DNA from: an uncultured Oscillospiraceae bacterium
Lineage (GTDB): Bacteria > Bacillota > Clostridia > Oscillospirales > Oscillospiraceae
NCBI GenBank assembly: GCA_934597165.1
Contig: CAKTQP010000013.1
Location: 1 to 45,722, forward strand
Reading direction: 5' to 3'
DNA length: 45,722 nt
The position numbers and the translations under genes were made by a program. Position 1 is the stretch's first letter. The number at the start of each line of letters is the position of its first letter. Of the stretch, positions 7,039 through 16,011 are shown piece by piece. The notes beneath the pieces were generated by a model. It searched no databases, was not told where the DNA came from, and worked only from the letters and a program-made list of their open reading frames with translations.

Positions 7039-8367
7039 ATGGAACAGACCCCAATCGGGAAATTGCTATTGAAATTATCCCCGCCAGTGATGCTGGCGCT
7101 GCTGATACAATCCATCTACAACATCGTGGACAGCTATTTCGTCGCCCATTATTCCGCCGATGGCCTAACTGACCTGTCCATCATCTACCCCATCCAGCTG
7201 CTCATGGTGGCGTTGGCCACCGGTGCCGGGGCGGGCATCAACATCCTGGTGTCCCGGATGGACGGAATGGGGGAGTGTGCGCGACAGAAGGACGTGGTGA
7301 AGACGGGGCTTTGGCTGGGGCTGGTGCAGTTCGTGGCCTTTGCCGCGGTGGGACTGCTGTTGGTGCAGCCCTATTTCGCCCTGTCATCCGACCAGCTGGA
7401 CGTGCAGACCCAAGGCGTTCAGTACGCCCAGGTCATCTTCGCCGGCTCCTTTGGGATGTTCCTGGAAGCCCACTGCACCAAGCTCCTCCAGGCCAAGGGC
7501 AACATGATGCTCCCCATGGCGGCGCAGATCACCGGTGCCATCCTGAACGTGGCCCTGGACCCGCTGCTCATCTTCGGCTACGGGCCCTTCCCGGAGCTGG
7601 GGGTCACCGGTGCGGCCATCGCAACCGTCGTCGGCCAGTGGGTGGCCATGGCCATGACCGTGGTGGGAGTGTTCCGGCGGTATGAGCTGACCGGGCGCTT
7701 CCGCGCCTCCGCCTGCCGGGACATCTATCGGGCGGGCATCCCGTCCATCGTCATGCAGTCCCTGTACACCTTATATATGGTGGGGCTGAACCTGGTCTTG
7801 AAGGGGTTCACCGAGGACGCGGTGACGGTTTTGGGCATCTATTACAAGTTGCAGACCTTCTTCTTCATCCTGCTGCTGGGGCTGCAGCAGGTCATCCTGC
7901 CCATCATCAGCTTCAACTACGGCGCCAAGAACACCGGCCGGGTGCGGGAGACGGTGAAGGATTCCCTCCTCATCTCCACTGTGGTCATGACCTTGGCTAC
8001 CGTTGTCTTCCTGGTGGCGCCCGACCCGCTCCTGTCCATCTTCTCCGCCAAACCGGCCATCCACACCATCGGCCGCTACGCCCTCCGGGTCATCGCCGCC
8101 AGCTTTGTCCCGGCGGGGTTCGGGGTCATCTTCATCACCTATTTCCAGGGCGCCGACCGCGGCCGAGCCAGCCTGTGCATCACCATCACCCGACAGGTCA
8201 TCCTGCTGGTGCCCCTGGCATGGGTGTTCCACTTCATCGGGCTGAAAGCGGTGTGGTACACCTTCCCGGTGACTGAGGTCATCATCCTGGTGGTGAGCCT
8301 GGCGCTCCTGCGGCGTCCGGGGGAGCAGGGGGCGCGCAACGCTTCGCCTGCCGTGAAACAACTTTGA
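7039..8367 (+). CDS. MATE-family multidrug efflux transporter
   Basis: 442 residues with about twelve hydrophobic segments and the MatE repeat architecture (PIGKLLLKLSPPVMLALLIQ at the N-terminus; repeated motif around residue 240). MATE proteins export cationic drugs or metabolites by sodium or proton antiport at the inner membrane. GGGAGGGAG precedes the ATG. It is expressed from the 19-bp-spacer promoter at the end of merR, which makes MerR-controlled, substrate-induced expression likely. The actual substrate cannot be inferred. Confidence 0.93.
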   Translation: MEQTPIGKLLLKLSPPVMLALLIQSIYNIVDSYFVAHYSADGLTDLSIIYPIQLLMVALATGAGAGINILVSRMDGMGECARQKDVVKTGLWLGLVQFVAFAAVGLLLVQPYFALSSDQLDVQTQGVQYAQVIFAGSFGMFLEAHCTKLLQAKGNMMLPMAAQITGAILNVALDPLLIFGYGPFPELGVTGAAIATVVGQWVAMAMTVVGVFRRYELTGRFRASACRDIYRAGIPSIVMQSLYTLYMVGLNLVLKGFTEDAVTVLGIYYKLQTFFFILLLGLQQVILPIISFNYGAKNTGRVRETVKDSLLISTVVMTLATVVFLVAPDPLLSIFSAKPAIHTIGRYALRVIAASFVPAGFGVIFITYFQGADRGRASLCITITRQVILLVPLAWVFHFIGLKAVWYTFPVTEVIILVVSLALLRRPGEQGARNASPAVKQL

Positions 8368-8383
8368 AACAGAACCGCGCTAT

Positions 8384-8435
8384 ACTCTCCTTGCAGTCCG
8401 GCGGCAGCTTTGCCGTGACACAAGGAGAGTTTTCT
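8384..8435 (+). terminator. hairpin that may end the MATE transcript and cover the next ribosome binding site
   Basis: ACTCTCCTTG (8384-8393) pairs perfectly with CAAGGAGAGT (8422-8431), with an inner CGGC/GCCG helix and TTTT at the 3' end. The 3' arm contains the AAGGAGAG ribosome binding site of the M1 peptidase gene. A TATACT box at 8381-8386 overlaps the 5' arm, so a transcript starting there would lack the arm and be free to translate. Confidence 0.55.
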
Positions 8436-8438
8436 GTT

Positions 8439-9965
8439 ATGAGACGAACATTATCTATCTGCATCGCCCTGCTGTTGGCGTTGACCACCGCCTGTTCCGC
8501 GCCGGGGGCGGCGTCCACGTCCCAGGCCAGCACCAGCAGCGCTCCGGCCGAGCTGGTCCAGACCACCTATCCCATCCCGGACAAGGCGGCCAAGCCCCTG
8601 AACCAGTTCAATCTGGACGTGACCCTGGACCCCCAGGCCCACCAGCTGAAGGTGAAGCAGACCCTGACCTATCACAACCACACGGGCAAACCTCTGTCCC
8701 AAATCTACTTCAACCTCATCCCCCAGGCGTTCCAGCAGGACGGCGGCGGCACGGTGGTGCAGAGCGTGTCGGTGGACGGGAAAGCGAGGACGCTTTCCCA
8801 GGTAAAGGAGACGGTGTATGCACTGGACTTGCCAGCAGACTTGCAGGCAGACCAGAGTATAGACGTCCAGATGGAATATCAGGTGAAGGTGCCCAACATC
8901 AAGAACCGCTTCGGCTATCAGGAGAACGTGTACAACCTAGGCAACTTCATCGCCACCCCGGCGGTGTACGGCAAGAAAGGCTGGACGGTGGAGCCTTATG
9001 TGGACATCGGGGACGCCTTTTACACCGAGATCGCCAACTATGACGTGACCATCCACGTCCCCGACGGCTACACCGTGGCCGCCACCGGTCGGGAGACCAC
9101 CAAGGGACGCTACCAAGCCCAGCAGGTGCGGGACTTCGCCTTCTGCGCCAGCGACGGGTACACCGTCCAGCAGGAGAGCTACAACGGGGTAGACGTGATG
9201 GTGTACTACAATGGGGACATCCAAAAGACGGCACAGCGGGTGATGAACACGGCGAAACAGTCTCTGGACCTGTACAGCGACGCCTTCGGCCAGTACCCCT
9301 ACGACACCCTGAGCCTGGTTTTGAACGGCCTCACCGGCGGGGTCAACGGGATGGAATATCCTACGTTGGTGATGCTGGACCCGGATTGCAAGGTGGAGGA
9401 TTTTGATGACTGGGGCATCAGTGACGCCAGCGACGACACCGGGCCGGGGGTAGATTACTATCTGTGGCTCATCGACAGCGCCACCTGTCACGAGATCGCC
9501 CACCAGTGGTTCTATGGCGTCGTGGGCAACGACCAGATTTCTGAACCCTGGCTGGACGAGGGAGCGTGCCGGTTTGCGGAGTACCTTTATGAGAAGACCT
9601 ACTGCGCCGACCTGGACTACAACGGGTACGGCTCCACGGAGGATCTATTCCAAGCTCGCTATTGCATGATCACCGGCCAGGAAAAGGACGGGCAGCAGTA
9701 CGCTGAGGACAAGACTGATTTGGATTGGTCGTTGTACGACTGGCAAAAGGACGACCCTATGGGCTACAGCGAAATCTACAACAAGGGCGGCAGCCTGTTC
9801 TATGAGATGGAGCAGCGGATGGGAGAAGAAAAATTCCGGCAGGCGCTGCGGGAGTATGTGAGCACGTTCGCCTATGGGACGGTGGACACGGAGCAGTTCC
9901 GGCAGTTCTGGCTGGGGAAAGGGGACTTTTCCAAACTGTTCGCGCTGTATTGGAAGGGAGCTTGA
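8439..9965 (+). CDS. M1-family (gluzincin) metallopeptidase lipoprotein
   Basis: 508 residues from ATG 8439, chosen because AAGGAGAG precedes it and it begins a lipoprotein signal (ALLLALTTAC, Cys20). A beta-rich N-terminal domain leads to the zinc site HEIAHQW (His351, Glu352, His355), followed after 18 residues by Glu374 in WLDEG, the HExxH-x18-E signature of M1 aminopeptidases. It would be anchored outside the membrane and act on peptides. The exopeptidase GxMEN loop appears as GVNGMEYP. The last 150 residues are shorter than in full-length M1 enzymes. Confidence 0.88.
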   Translation: MRRTLSICIALLLALTTACSAPGAASTSQASTSSAPAELVQTTYPIPDKAAKPLNQFNLDVTLDPQAHQLKVKQTLTYHNHTGKPLSQIYFNLIPQAFQQDGGGTVVQSVSVDGKARTLSQVKETVYALDLPADLQADQSIDVQMEYQVKVPNIKNRFGYQENVYNLGNFIATPAVYGKKGWTVEPYVDIGDAFYTEIANYDVTIHVPDGYTVAATGRETTKGRYQAQQVRDFAFCASDGYTVQQESYNGVDVMVYYNGDIQKTAQRVMNTAKQSLDLYSDAFGQYPYDTLSLVLNGLTGGVNGMEYPTLVMLDPDCKVEDFDDWGISDASDDTGPGVDYYLWLIDSATCHEIAHQWFYGVVGNDQISEPWLDEGACRFAEYLYEKTYCADLDYNGYGSTEDLFQARYCMITGQEKDGQQYAEDKTDLDWSLYDWQKDDPMGYSEIYNKGGSLFYEMEQRMGEEKFRQALREYVSTFAYGTVDTEQFRQFWLGKGDFSKLFALYWKGA

Positions 9966-9971
9966 AGCAGG

Positions 9972-10003
9972 AAAAAGGGCGGCAGCATTTCGTGCTGTCG
10001 CCC
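9972..10003 (-). terminator. terminator shared by convergent genes
   Basis: A 12-bp stem with one mismatch (AGGGCGGCAGCA with TGCTGTCGCCCT) is followed on the minus strand by TTTTT. It serves mainly the ABC transporter operon and perhaps the M1 gene on the other strand. Confidence 0.75.
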
Positions 10004-10009
10004 TGGGCG

Positions 10010-10651
10010 TTATAGATCGACCTGTTCAAAGTGTTTGACGGAAATCCGATAGGCCAGTGGAATCAATGCGCCGTAGCAGACCATCCCCACTGCTAAGATG
10101 GGCAGCTGCCGGAACAGATGCTCTGGCTGGAAACTGTCCATCCAAGCCAGCGCCGGGATGTGAGCGGTGGCTTCTGTGGCCACCATGAGGACAACCATCG
10201 GGATGGATGCCCGGAGAAAGGCGCTTCCCACCTTGTAACCGCTCCGATAAAATGCGGTGAGAAAAACAAGATCGAACACCACATATAGGAACAGCCCAAA
10301 CCCATACCACGCAACGGTGGCGTCCAACCCGACGGGGTTGTTGGCGATCTTCAGGGCATTGCGCAACAGGGCAAAGGGGAGAGAGAAGAGCAGCTGAAAC
10401 AGCTGAAAGGAGACCACCAGCAGACATTTCCCCAGCACACTCTCCCGTTTTGTCACGGGCAGAACGGCTGTGAACCAGAGGTCATTGGTTTCCCGCGCGT
10501 TCACAAAGGTGATGTAAGGGGCCAGACAGCCGAACAGGAAGATGACGCTGTACGGATAGGCCGGCACCAGGACCAGACAGCCCAAAAAGGCGAACACGAT
10601 GGAGGTCGGATGGGCGGCAAGCCGCAGTTCTTTATATAGTAATGCCATCAT
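10010..10651 (-). CDS. ABC-2 type transporter permease
   Basis: 213 residues with six hydrophobic segments. It resembles the ABC2_membrane_2 group found in small Gram-positive exporters. ATG 10651 lies 8 nt after AAAGGAG; an in-frame GTG at 10660 is too close. The start overlaps the end of the ATPase gene by 20 bp, so the two are translationally coupled. With the ATPase it probably forms a homodimeric or heterodimeric exporter; the substrate is unknown. Confidence 0.8.
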   Translation of the reverse strand: MMALLYKELRLAAHPTSIVFAFLGCLVLVPAYPYSVIFLFGCLAPYITFVNARETNDLWFTAVLPVTKRESVLGKCLLVVSFQLFQLLFSLPFALLRNALKIANNPVGLDATVAWYGFGLFLYVVFDLVFLTAFYRSGYKVGSAFLRASIPMVVLMVATEATAHIPALAWMDSFQPEHLFRQLPILAVGMVCYGALIPLAYRISVKHFEQVDL

Positions 10652-11393
10652 CCCATGCACTCCTTTCGGTACGCAGCATAATTTCTTCCAACGTCAGCGG
10701 CCCCGTATCCTCTGGGGTCTTCAAATGGTCAAAGGAGCGCAAAAAGGTCTCTTTGTCTGCGCTCTGCAAGACCCGTCCATTCTGAATATAGGTGATGTCA
10801 TCGGCACATCGGTCTAGATCGGAAGTAATGTGTGTGGAAAATAGGATGGAACAGGGTTCGTTCTGCACGATATGCCGAAAAATATGGAGCAGCTCCTCCC
10901 GGGACACCGGGTCTAGACCGGAGGTCGGCTCGTCCAAAAGGAGCAGCTCGGCGTGGTGGGACAGGGCAAGGGCGAGGAGGTATTTGACTTTCATGCCGTT
11001 GGACAGTTCCTTGAACTTTTTCCCTTCCTCCAGGGCGAACCGCTTGAGATAGGTCTGATACTGGGTCTCATCCCAGTTCGTGTAAAATTTTCGCGTGACC
11101 GCCGTGATGGCAGAGAGTTTCTTCAGCGGATAGAAGTCGATGCCGCCAAACACAACGCCGAGCCGCTGCTTGCACGCCTTTTCATGCTGGCGGAAATCGC
11201 TGCCGAACAGAGTGACGCACCCGCGCTCCGGCGAGACCATGTTGAGGATGGCTTTCAAGGTGGTGCTTTTTCCCGCCCCGTTTTTGCCGATCAACCCCAT
11301 GATGCGGTTGGGCGCGAGAGAAAAGCTGACATCTTCCAAGGCAAATCCGGGGTAGTGCTTCGTGATGCCCTGGACGCGCAAGACTGCTTCCAT
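10632..11393 (-). CDS. ABC transporter ATP-binding protein
   Basis: 253 residues. Walker A is GKNGAGKST, the signature region reads LSNGMKVKYLLAL (a divergent LSGGQ), and Walker B is LLLLDEPTSGLD with a following His in the FSTH switch. The ATG is placed 8 nt after AAAGGAG. It is the middle gene of an XRE-AbrB regulator / ATPase / permease operon, the pattern of self-regulated exporters, although such operons usually carry a GntR regulator. Confidence 0.92.
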   Translation of the reverse strand: MEAVLRVQGITKHYPGFALEDVSFSLAPNRIMGLIGKNGAGKSTTLKAILNMVSPERGCVTLFGSDFRQHEKACKQRLGVVFGGIDFYPLKKLSAITAVTRKFYTNWDETQYQTYLKRFALEEGKKFKELSNGMKVKYLLALALSHHAELLLLDEPTSGLDPVSREELLHIFRHIVQNEPCSILFSTHITSDLDRCADDITYIQNGRVLQSADKETFLRSFDHLKTPEDTGPLTLEEIMLRTERSAWDDGITI

Positions 11394-11398
11394 TATGG

Positions 11399-11848
11399 TC
11401 ACTCCTTTCCATCTATATTCAGAGCCGTTTGGAACAGCTGGGCGATGCCCAGGAAGAAGTCTTCTTTCATCAGTGCGATGCCCGGATGCTCCGGCGCTTC
11501 ATCCCCTAACACGACCAATCGATCTCCCGCCTGGATGTGGAACACCTCTCTGGCCTGCTTGGGCAGGACGATCTGACCCCGTTCCCCCACGCGAACGGTT
11601 CCGAAGATGTGCTTGCCCTTGGGCGGGATGCGTCCTTGGTCGTGATGGAGCAGGTCGTCCAGTTCCACGTCGTACAGCGTTGCCAGCGCGTCGCAATTCA
11701 GAATGTCGGGAACCGATTGACCCGCTTCCCATTTGGCCACCGCCTGCCGGGAGACGCCAATCCGCTCGGCCACGTCCTCTTGGGAAAAATGATTCCGTTG
11801 GCGCAGTACAGTCAGATTCTCGGCGAGGTTACTTTTCTGCTTTTTCAT
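11399..11848 (-). CDS. regulator fusing an XRE helix-turn-helix to an AbrB-like domain
   Basis: 149 residues from ATG 11848, with AGGAGG 10 nt upstream (another ATG at 11857 is too close to it). Residues 8-65 are an XRE domain (FSQEDVAERIGVSRQAVAKWEAGQ). Residues about 85-130 resemble the SpoVT/AbrB swapped-hairpin DNA-binding domain (GTVRVGERGQIVLPKQAREV). Two DNA-binding modules in one short protein suggest a bivalent operator. The ABC ATPase starts 5 bp downstream, so it likely controls its own transporter. Confidence 0.83.
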   Translation of the reverse strand: MKKQKSNLAENLTVLRQRNHFSQEDVAERIGVSRQAVAKWEAGQSVPDILNCDALATLYDVELDDLLHHDQGRIPPKGKHIFGTVRVGERGQIVLPKQAREVFHIQAGDRLVVLGDEAPEHPGIALMKEDFFLGIAQLFQTALNIDGKE

Positions 11849-11947
11849 ACTTTTCATACCTCCTGGCCTTATTATACACGGCATGGTGCCAAAGTCCCAC
11901 CAACTATGGTAGGCAAAAACGGTTAGGTTTGGTTGCGCAGCGGAGCA

Positions 11948-11976
11948 TTGGCACAGCGCTCCTGCTGGGTTATAAT
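11948..11976 (+). promoter_or_regulatory. sigma-A promoter of the two-component operon
   Basis: TTGGCA, 17 bp, TATAAT, with the response regulator ATG 30 bp downstream behind AGGAGGAGGG. Confidence 0.8.
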
Positions 11977-12005
11977 ATATTAAATGTATAGGAGGAGGGA
12001 ACCGT

Positions 12006-12662
12006 ATGCACCGCATTTTGATCGTAGAGGACGACCGAGACATCGCCCGGCTCATGGAGGCCGCCCTGACTCAGGCTGGGTATCAGGTGGAGCTGGCCTT
12101 TGATGGGGAGGCGGGAGCGGATTTGATCGAGCAGAACCGGTACGCCCTGGCGCTGCTGGACATCATGCTGCCCAAAATTGACGGGTACGAGCTGTTCGCC
12201 TACCTGCGGGAGTACGGCATCCCGGCCATCTTCATCACCGCCAAGGGGGAGATCGCCGACAAGACCCGCGGGTTCCACATGGGGGCGGACGACTACCTGG
12301 TGAAACCCTTCGAGCTGGAGGAACTGGTGCTCCGGGTGGAGAACGTCCTCCGGCTCCACGGCATGGAGGGGAAGCTGCGGGTGAAGGACGTAGAGGTGGA
12401 CCCACGTACCCACACCGTCCGGAAGAACGGCGCCGTGGTGCCGTTGACCCCAAAGGAGTACGACCTGCTCCTCCTGCTGCTGCGGAACAAGAACGTGGCG
12501 CTGCACCGGTTCGCCCTGTACGAAAAGGTGTGGGGGGAGGACTTTGACGAGGACACCCGCACCCTGGACATCCACATCCGGCGGCTGCGGAAGAAGCTGG
12601 GGTTGGAGCGGGAGATCAAGACGGTGTACAAGGTGGGGTACTGCCTGGAGGAGACGCCATGA
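12006..12662 (+). CDS. OmpR/PhoB-family response regulator
   Basis: 218 residues. The receiver domain has Asp9/Asp10 in VEDD, the phosphate-accepting Asp52 in LLDIMLPKIDG and Lys in DDYLVKPFE. A winged-helix output domain fills about 125-218 (DLLLLLLRNKNVALHRFALYEKVWG). Translation is coupled to the kinase: the kinase ATG overlaps its stop. The three-gene operon ends with a membrane protein of unknown function that may be the sensed partner or target. Confidence 0.95.
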   Translation: MHRILIVEDDRDIARLMEAALTQAGYQVELAFDGEAGADLIEQNRYALALLDIMLPKIDGYELFAYLREYGIPAIFITAKGEIADKTRGFHMGADDYLVKPFELEELVLRVENVLRLHGMEGKLRVKDVEVDPRTHTVRKNGAVVPLTPKEYDLLLLLLRNKNVALHRFALYEKVWGEDFDEDTRTLDIHIRRLRKKLGLEREIKTVYKVGYCLEETP

Positions 12663-13993
12663 AGCTGACGGAAAAGTTCGTGCTGGCCATGGCGTTGGTG
12701 GTGACCTTGGCTGTCTCCGTGGGAGGGACGCTCTTGCTGGCCGTCCAGTTCCAGGCGTCCTTCCAGAACGCCGTCGCACAGGACAGCTCTCGGCACATTT
12801 TGGCGCGGTACTCGCTGGAATCCAAGGTGCTGGCTGACCGGCTCAAGGGGGTGGCCTTTTCCCGAGAGAACCTGGCCAAGTACGCCGACCAGCTCTGCTC
12901 CTACACGGCGGATGAGCGGATGCGGGTGACGGACGCTGACGGGCAGGTGGTGTTCTCCAACCTGACGGACAGCCCGGCGCTGGCGGAGGACAGCTATCAG
13001 GTGTGCCGGACGGGGGAACAATATCTGCTTTACTTCCAGTCCGCCACGTCGGTGGGCGGCAACCGGTTCCGGCTGGTCAGCGCCTACGACGTCACCCACC
13101 TGTACCGGGAGCGCCAGCGGCAGTTTTGGGTCTTTTTGGCCATCCAAGGGGTGGTGCTGGCAGGCACCGTGCTGGCGGCGTGGCGCATTTCCCGTGCCAT
13201 CACCAAGCCCCTGCGGGTGCTGGGACAGGTGAGCCAGGAGATCGCGGCAGGCGACTATGACCGGCGGACGGGATTGGACACCGGGGACGAGATCGGCGCG
13301 TTCAGCCAGAGCTTTGACCGGATGGTGGACGCCCTCCAACGGGAGATGGAGCACCGCACCGCCTTCGTGGCCGACTTCTCCCATGAATTGAAGACCCCCA
13401 TGACCTCCCTCATCGGCTACGCCGACCTGCTCCGCACCCGCCAGCTCAGCGAGGACGAAAAGTTCCGCTACGCCAACGCCATCTACAAGAACGGCAAGCG
13501 CCTAGAAACCCTCTCCACCCGGATGATGTCCCTGCTCCACCTGTCCAGCACCCCCTTGGAGCTGACGCCGGTGGACGTGATCCGGTTGGGCAAGCGGCTG
13601 GGGCAGCTGTTTGCGGCGGGGACGCTGACGGTGAGATTGGAACCGGCGCAGGTGCTGGGGGAGGCGGAATTGCTGCTGACCCTGCTGCGCAACCTGGTGG
13701 AGAATGGGCAAAAGGCGTCGGAAAACACGCCGGTGACAGTCATTGGTGCGCGGGACGGGGAGCGATACCGGTTTTCCGTCCTCGACCAGGGCAGCGGCAT
13801 GACGGCGGAACAGGTGGCGCGCGCCACGGAACCCTTCTACAAGGGCGACCGCTCCCGCTCCGGCGGTGGGTTCGGCATCGGATTGTCCCTGTGCCAGCGC
13901 ATCTGCCAGCGGCATGGGACGGCGTTGACGTTTGAGAGTGAACCGGGCGTGGGCACGACGGTGTCCTTCTGGTTGGAGGTGTGTGATGGGTAA
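12659..13993 (+). CDS. membrane sensor histidine kinase
   Basis: 444 residues. Two membrane segments (about 8-30 and 155-180) flank an extracellular sensor region of about 125 residues, followed by HAMP, a HisKA helix with the phosphorylated His242 in DFSHELKTPMT, and an HATPase_c domain (NLVENGQKA, DQGSGM, GGFGIGLSL). It pairs with the upstream regulator, whose stop it overlaps. The extracellular ligand is unknown. Confidence 0.94.
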   Translation: MKLTEKFVLAMALVVTLAVSVGGTLLLAVQFQASFQNAVAQDSSRHILARYSLESKVLADRLKGVAFSRENLAKYADQLCSYTADERMRVTDADGQVVFSNLTDSPALAEDSYQVCRTGEQYLLYFQSATSVGGNRFRLVSAYDVTHLYRERQRQFWVFLAIQGVVLAGTVLAAWRISRAITKPLRVLGQVSQEIAAGDYDRRTGLDTGDEIGAFSQSFDRMVDALQREMEHRTAFVADFSHELKTPMTSLIGYADLLRTRQLSEDEKFRYANAIYKNGKRLETLSTRMMSLLHLSSTPLELTPVDVIRLGKRLGQLFAAGTLTVRLEPAQVLGEAELLLTLLRNLVENGQKASENTPVTVIGARDGERYRFSVLDQGSGMTAEQVARATEPFYKGDRSRSGGGFGIGLSLCQRICQRHGTALTFESEPGVGTTVSFWLEVCDG

Positions 13994-14633
13994 AAAAGGA
14001 TGGTGGCTGGGCCTGGTGCTGGCGCTCTCCGTGGCGGTGGGGGCACCGCTGGCGGTGTTCGGGTGGATGGATGCCGCTGTTTTGGGACGGGACACCCCCA
14101 TCTCCGCCCAGACCGGCAAGCTGGCCGTGTCCAGCAGCGACTTGCCCCTGGTGGCCCACATCCACAACGTGCTGGGCGAGACCAACGCCCAGGAACAGTC
14201 CAGCCGACCGGCCACGCTGGAGGAGATGGAGGGCGGAATGAGCGACTTCCTGGCCAGCGGCGTGCTGCCTCAGTGGGTGGCGGACGTGTGGGAGCAGGTC
14301 TGCCAGACGGGAGACGGCACGGTGACGATGACCTACGGGACGGACATCATCAGCTACGGCTACACCGGGACGGATGGGGTGAGCTGCTTTTACACCACGG
14401 ACCTGGCGTCCGACTGCGTGCTGGGGTTCCAGCTGTACACCAAGGAGGGACACGACCCGTCCGACGAGCGCCGTCAGGCGGTGATGGAGCGCTACATCCA
14501 GTACCTGGGACTGGACGTGCTGGGGGATTGGGTCTATAATGGGAACCGATACCAGTCCCCGGAGGCGCAGCTGTTCGTGAACGCCCTCTTGGAGGAGGAC
14601 AGCGGCGGGTTCTCCATCGGGGTGGAGCTATGA
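13986..14633 (+). CDS. hypothetical membrane-anchored protein of the two-component operon
   Basis: 215 residues from ATG 13986, overlapping the kinase stop by 8 bp. One N-terminal hydrophobic segment (about 7-27, signal anchor) is followed by an exported domain rich in acidic residues, with no family recognised. The genetic coupling to a sensor kinase suggests an accessory that senses or modulates the kinase from outside the cell (inference). A terminator follows directly. Confidence 0.8.
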   Translation: MGKKGWWLGLVLALSVAVGAPLAVFGWMDAAVLGRDTPISAQTGKLAVSSSDLPLVAHIHNVLGETNAQEQSSRPATLEEMEGGMSDFLASGVLPQWVADVWEQVCQTGDGTVTMTYGTDIISYGYTGTDGVSCFYTTDLASDCVLGFQLYTKEGHDPSDERRQAVMERYIQYLGLDVLGDWVYNGNRYQSPEAQLFVNALLEEDSGGFSIGVEL

Positions 14634-14680
14634 CAAAGACCGCCTGCCATCGGTTGGGATGACGGGCGGTCTTTGTTCTG
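14634..14680 (+). terminator. bidirectional terminator
   Basis: CAAAGACCGCC (14634-14644) pairs with GGCGGTCTTTG (14665-14675) and is followed by TTCTG. On the other strand it can end the 14695-15162 gene. Confidence 0.75.
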
Positions 14681-14694
14681 TTCGGAATGTGTTT

Positions 14695-15162
14695 TCAGAA
14701 AACGGAAGCGGAGGCGACAGAGCCCTGCTCCTCCTGGGCGATGCAGGCTTCCAGAGCGGTCTGACAACGGGTCATCTCATTCAAGATGTCGTCGTAGTCC
14801 ACCGTGGGGAACAGCTGCGCAGTGACGGCGAGGATGTCCGCGGTGCGGCGGGGCATCTCCGGTTCGGTCTGCTTGGCGTCCTTGGCGTCGGCCAGACTGT
14901 TGTGAGCGTCCCGGAGGACGGACTCGTCACAGAGGTGACCACCGGCGTCGATGGCATCCTCCAGGTCGGCCATGGCCTTGTCCAGAGCGATGTTCTGGTC
15001 GTGAAGGGCCAGGCAGGCGGCGTTGAAGGAGGCCACTGCGGCGTCCCGGTCGTCCCGCACCTGCAGGCACCAGGCGGTCACAGCCACCACGATGGCCAGC
15101 ACAGCCAGGACGCACAGCCCACGCAGGAGCGGTTTCTGTCGATTGGTTTCCTTGGTTTCCAT
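14695..15162 (-). CDS. hypothetical single-pass membrane protein with helical domain
   Basis: 155 residues. A basic N-terminus precedes a membrane segment near 15-33, and the remainder is predicted helical with many Ala, Asp and Glu residues and four cysteines. No family is recognised. It is convergent with the two-component operon and shares its terminator. Confidence 0.68.
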   Translation of the reverse strand: METKETNRQKPLLRGLCVLAVLAIVVAVTAWCLQVRDDRDAAVASFNAACLALHDQNIALDKAMADLEDAIDAGGHLCDESVLRDAHNSLADAKDAKQTEPEMPRRTADILAVTAQLFPTVDYDDILNEMTRCQTALEACIAQEEQGSVASASVF

Positions 15163-15354
15163 GGTTGATGCACACTCTCTTTCTCATGCTAGTGCCGCTG
15201 TGTCCAGCAGCCTATACTGACATCTTACAGGACAGGCGTGGATTTTTCAATACGCTGACGGGGCATTTTGCAACTTTTCCGAGAAAAAGACAGGACTTTT
15301 CGCTAAGTAGTATCCTAATGTTGTCAACCCAGGGAGAACACGGTTATCCGCCCG

Positions 15355-15864
15355 TCACGCCTCCTCGCCGCACAGCGCGATGGCTTCCTCTGCGCTGGCG
15401 CCGTTGAAGAGGATGGCCAGGATGCCGGGGGTGTAATGGGAGAAGGTGACGGCGGGCATATAGATGCTGTCCTTGACGATGGCGGGAGAGGGAAGGGCGC
15501 CGTCGCAATTCACAAAACACTTGTACCGGATCTCCCCGTCCCGCAGGTCCATCTCGAAGTTGCCGTAGCGCATCCCGTAGTTGGCCCGGCAGAGGAACTC
15601 GACCATGGCCGTCCGTTCCTCCGGATTGGAGACGTCCGCACCGATGGGGCTGACGGCGTAAACCGTGTAGGCGTCCGTATCCACGCTCACCAGGTAATCC
15701 AGGGTCTTCAGTTTGTTTCTGGTGTTCAGGCCGAAGCGGAACCTACCCGTTTCCTTGTCAAAGTGGTAGTTCCAGTCGTCCGTCTTCAAAAATGCGCCGA
15801 TCATGGTCGCGATCTCGCCAGAGTAGTTCCGTTCGTTCATTTTGGTATCCTCCTGATTCTTCAT
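15355..15864 (-). CDS. YbjN-domain protein
   Basis: 169 residues. The sequence has the alternating pattern of YbjN/type III chaperone-like domains: GRFRFGLNTRNKLKTLDYLV, then FLCRANYGMRYGNFEMDLRDGEIRYK. These soluble proteins are widespread and poorly understood, often acting as chaperones or in stress. AAGGAGC lies 8 nt before the ATG, and a strong promoter is at 15919-15946. Confidence 0.78.
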   Translation of the reverse strand: MKNQEDTKMNERNYSGEIATMIGAFLKTDDWNYHFDKETGRFRFGLNTRNKLKTLDYLVSVDTDAYTVYAVSPIGADVSNPEERTAMVEFLCRANYGMRYGNFEMDLRDGEIRYKCFVNCDGALPSPAIVKDSIYMPAVTFSHYTPGILAILFNGASAEEAIALCGEEA

Positions 15865-15918
15865 AAGGGGTTGCTCCTTTTTGGGTTAGTTGTTGTGCTG
15901 AATGGGGTTGTGAGGATA

Positions 15919-15946
15919 ATGATAGCACGAAAATAGGAAATGTCAA
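15919..15946 (-). promoter_or_regulatory. sigma-A promoter of the YbjN-domain gene
   Basis: On the minus strand TTGACA and TATCAT are 16 bp apart, about 55 bp upstream of the ATG. Confidence 0.75.
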
Positions 15947-16011
15947 GTAGTTTTATGAAGTTTATTCTGTGAATATGAAGTTTTCTGATGTTATGTGAAA
16001 GGGAGAGAGAA

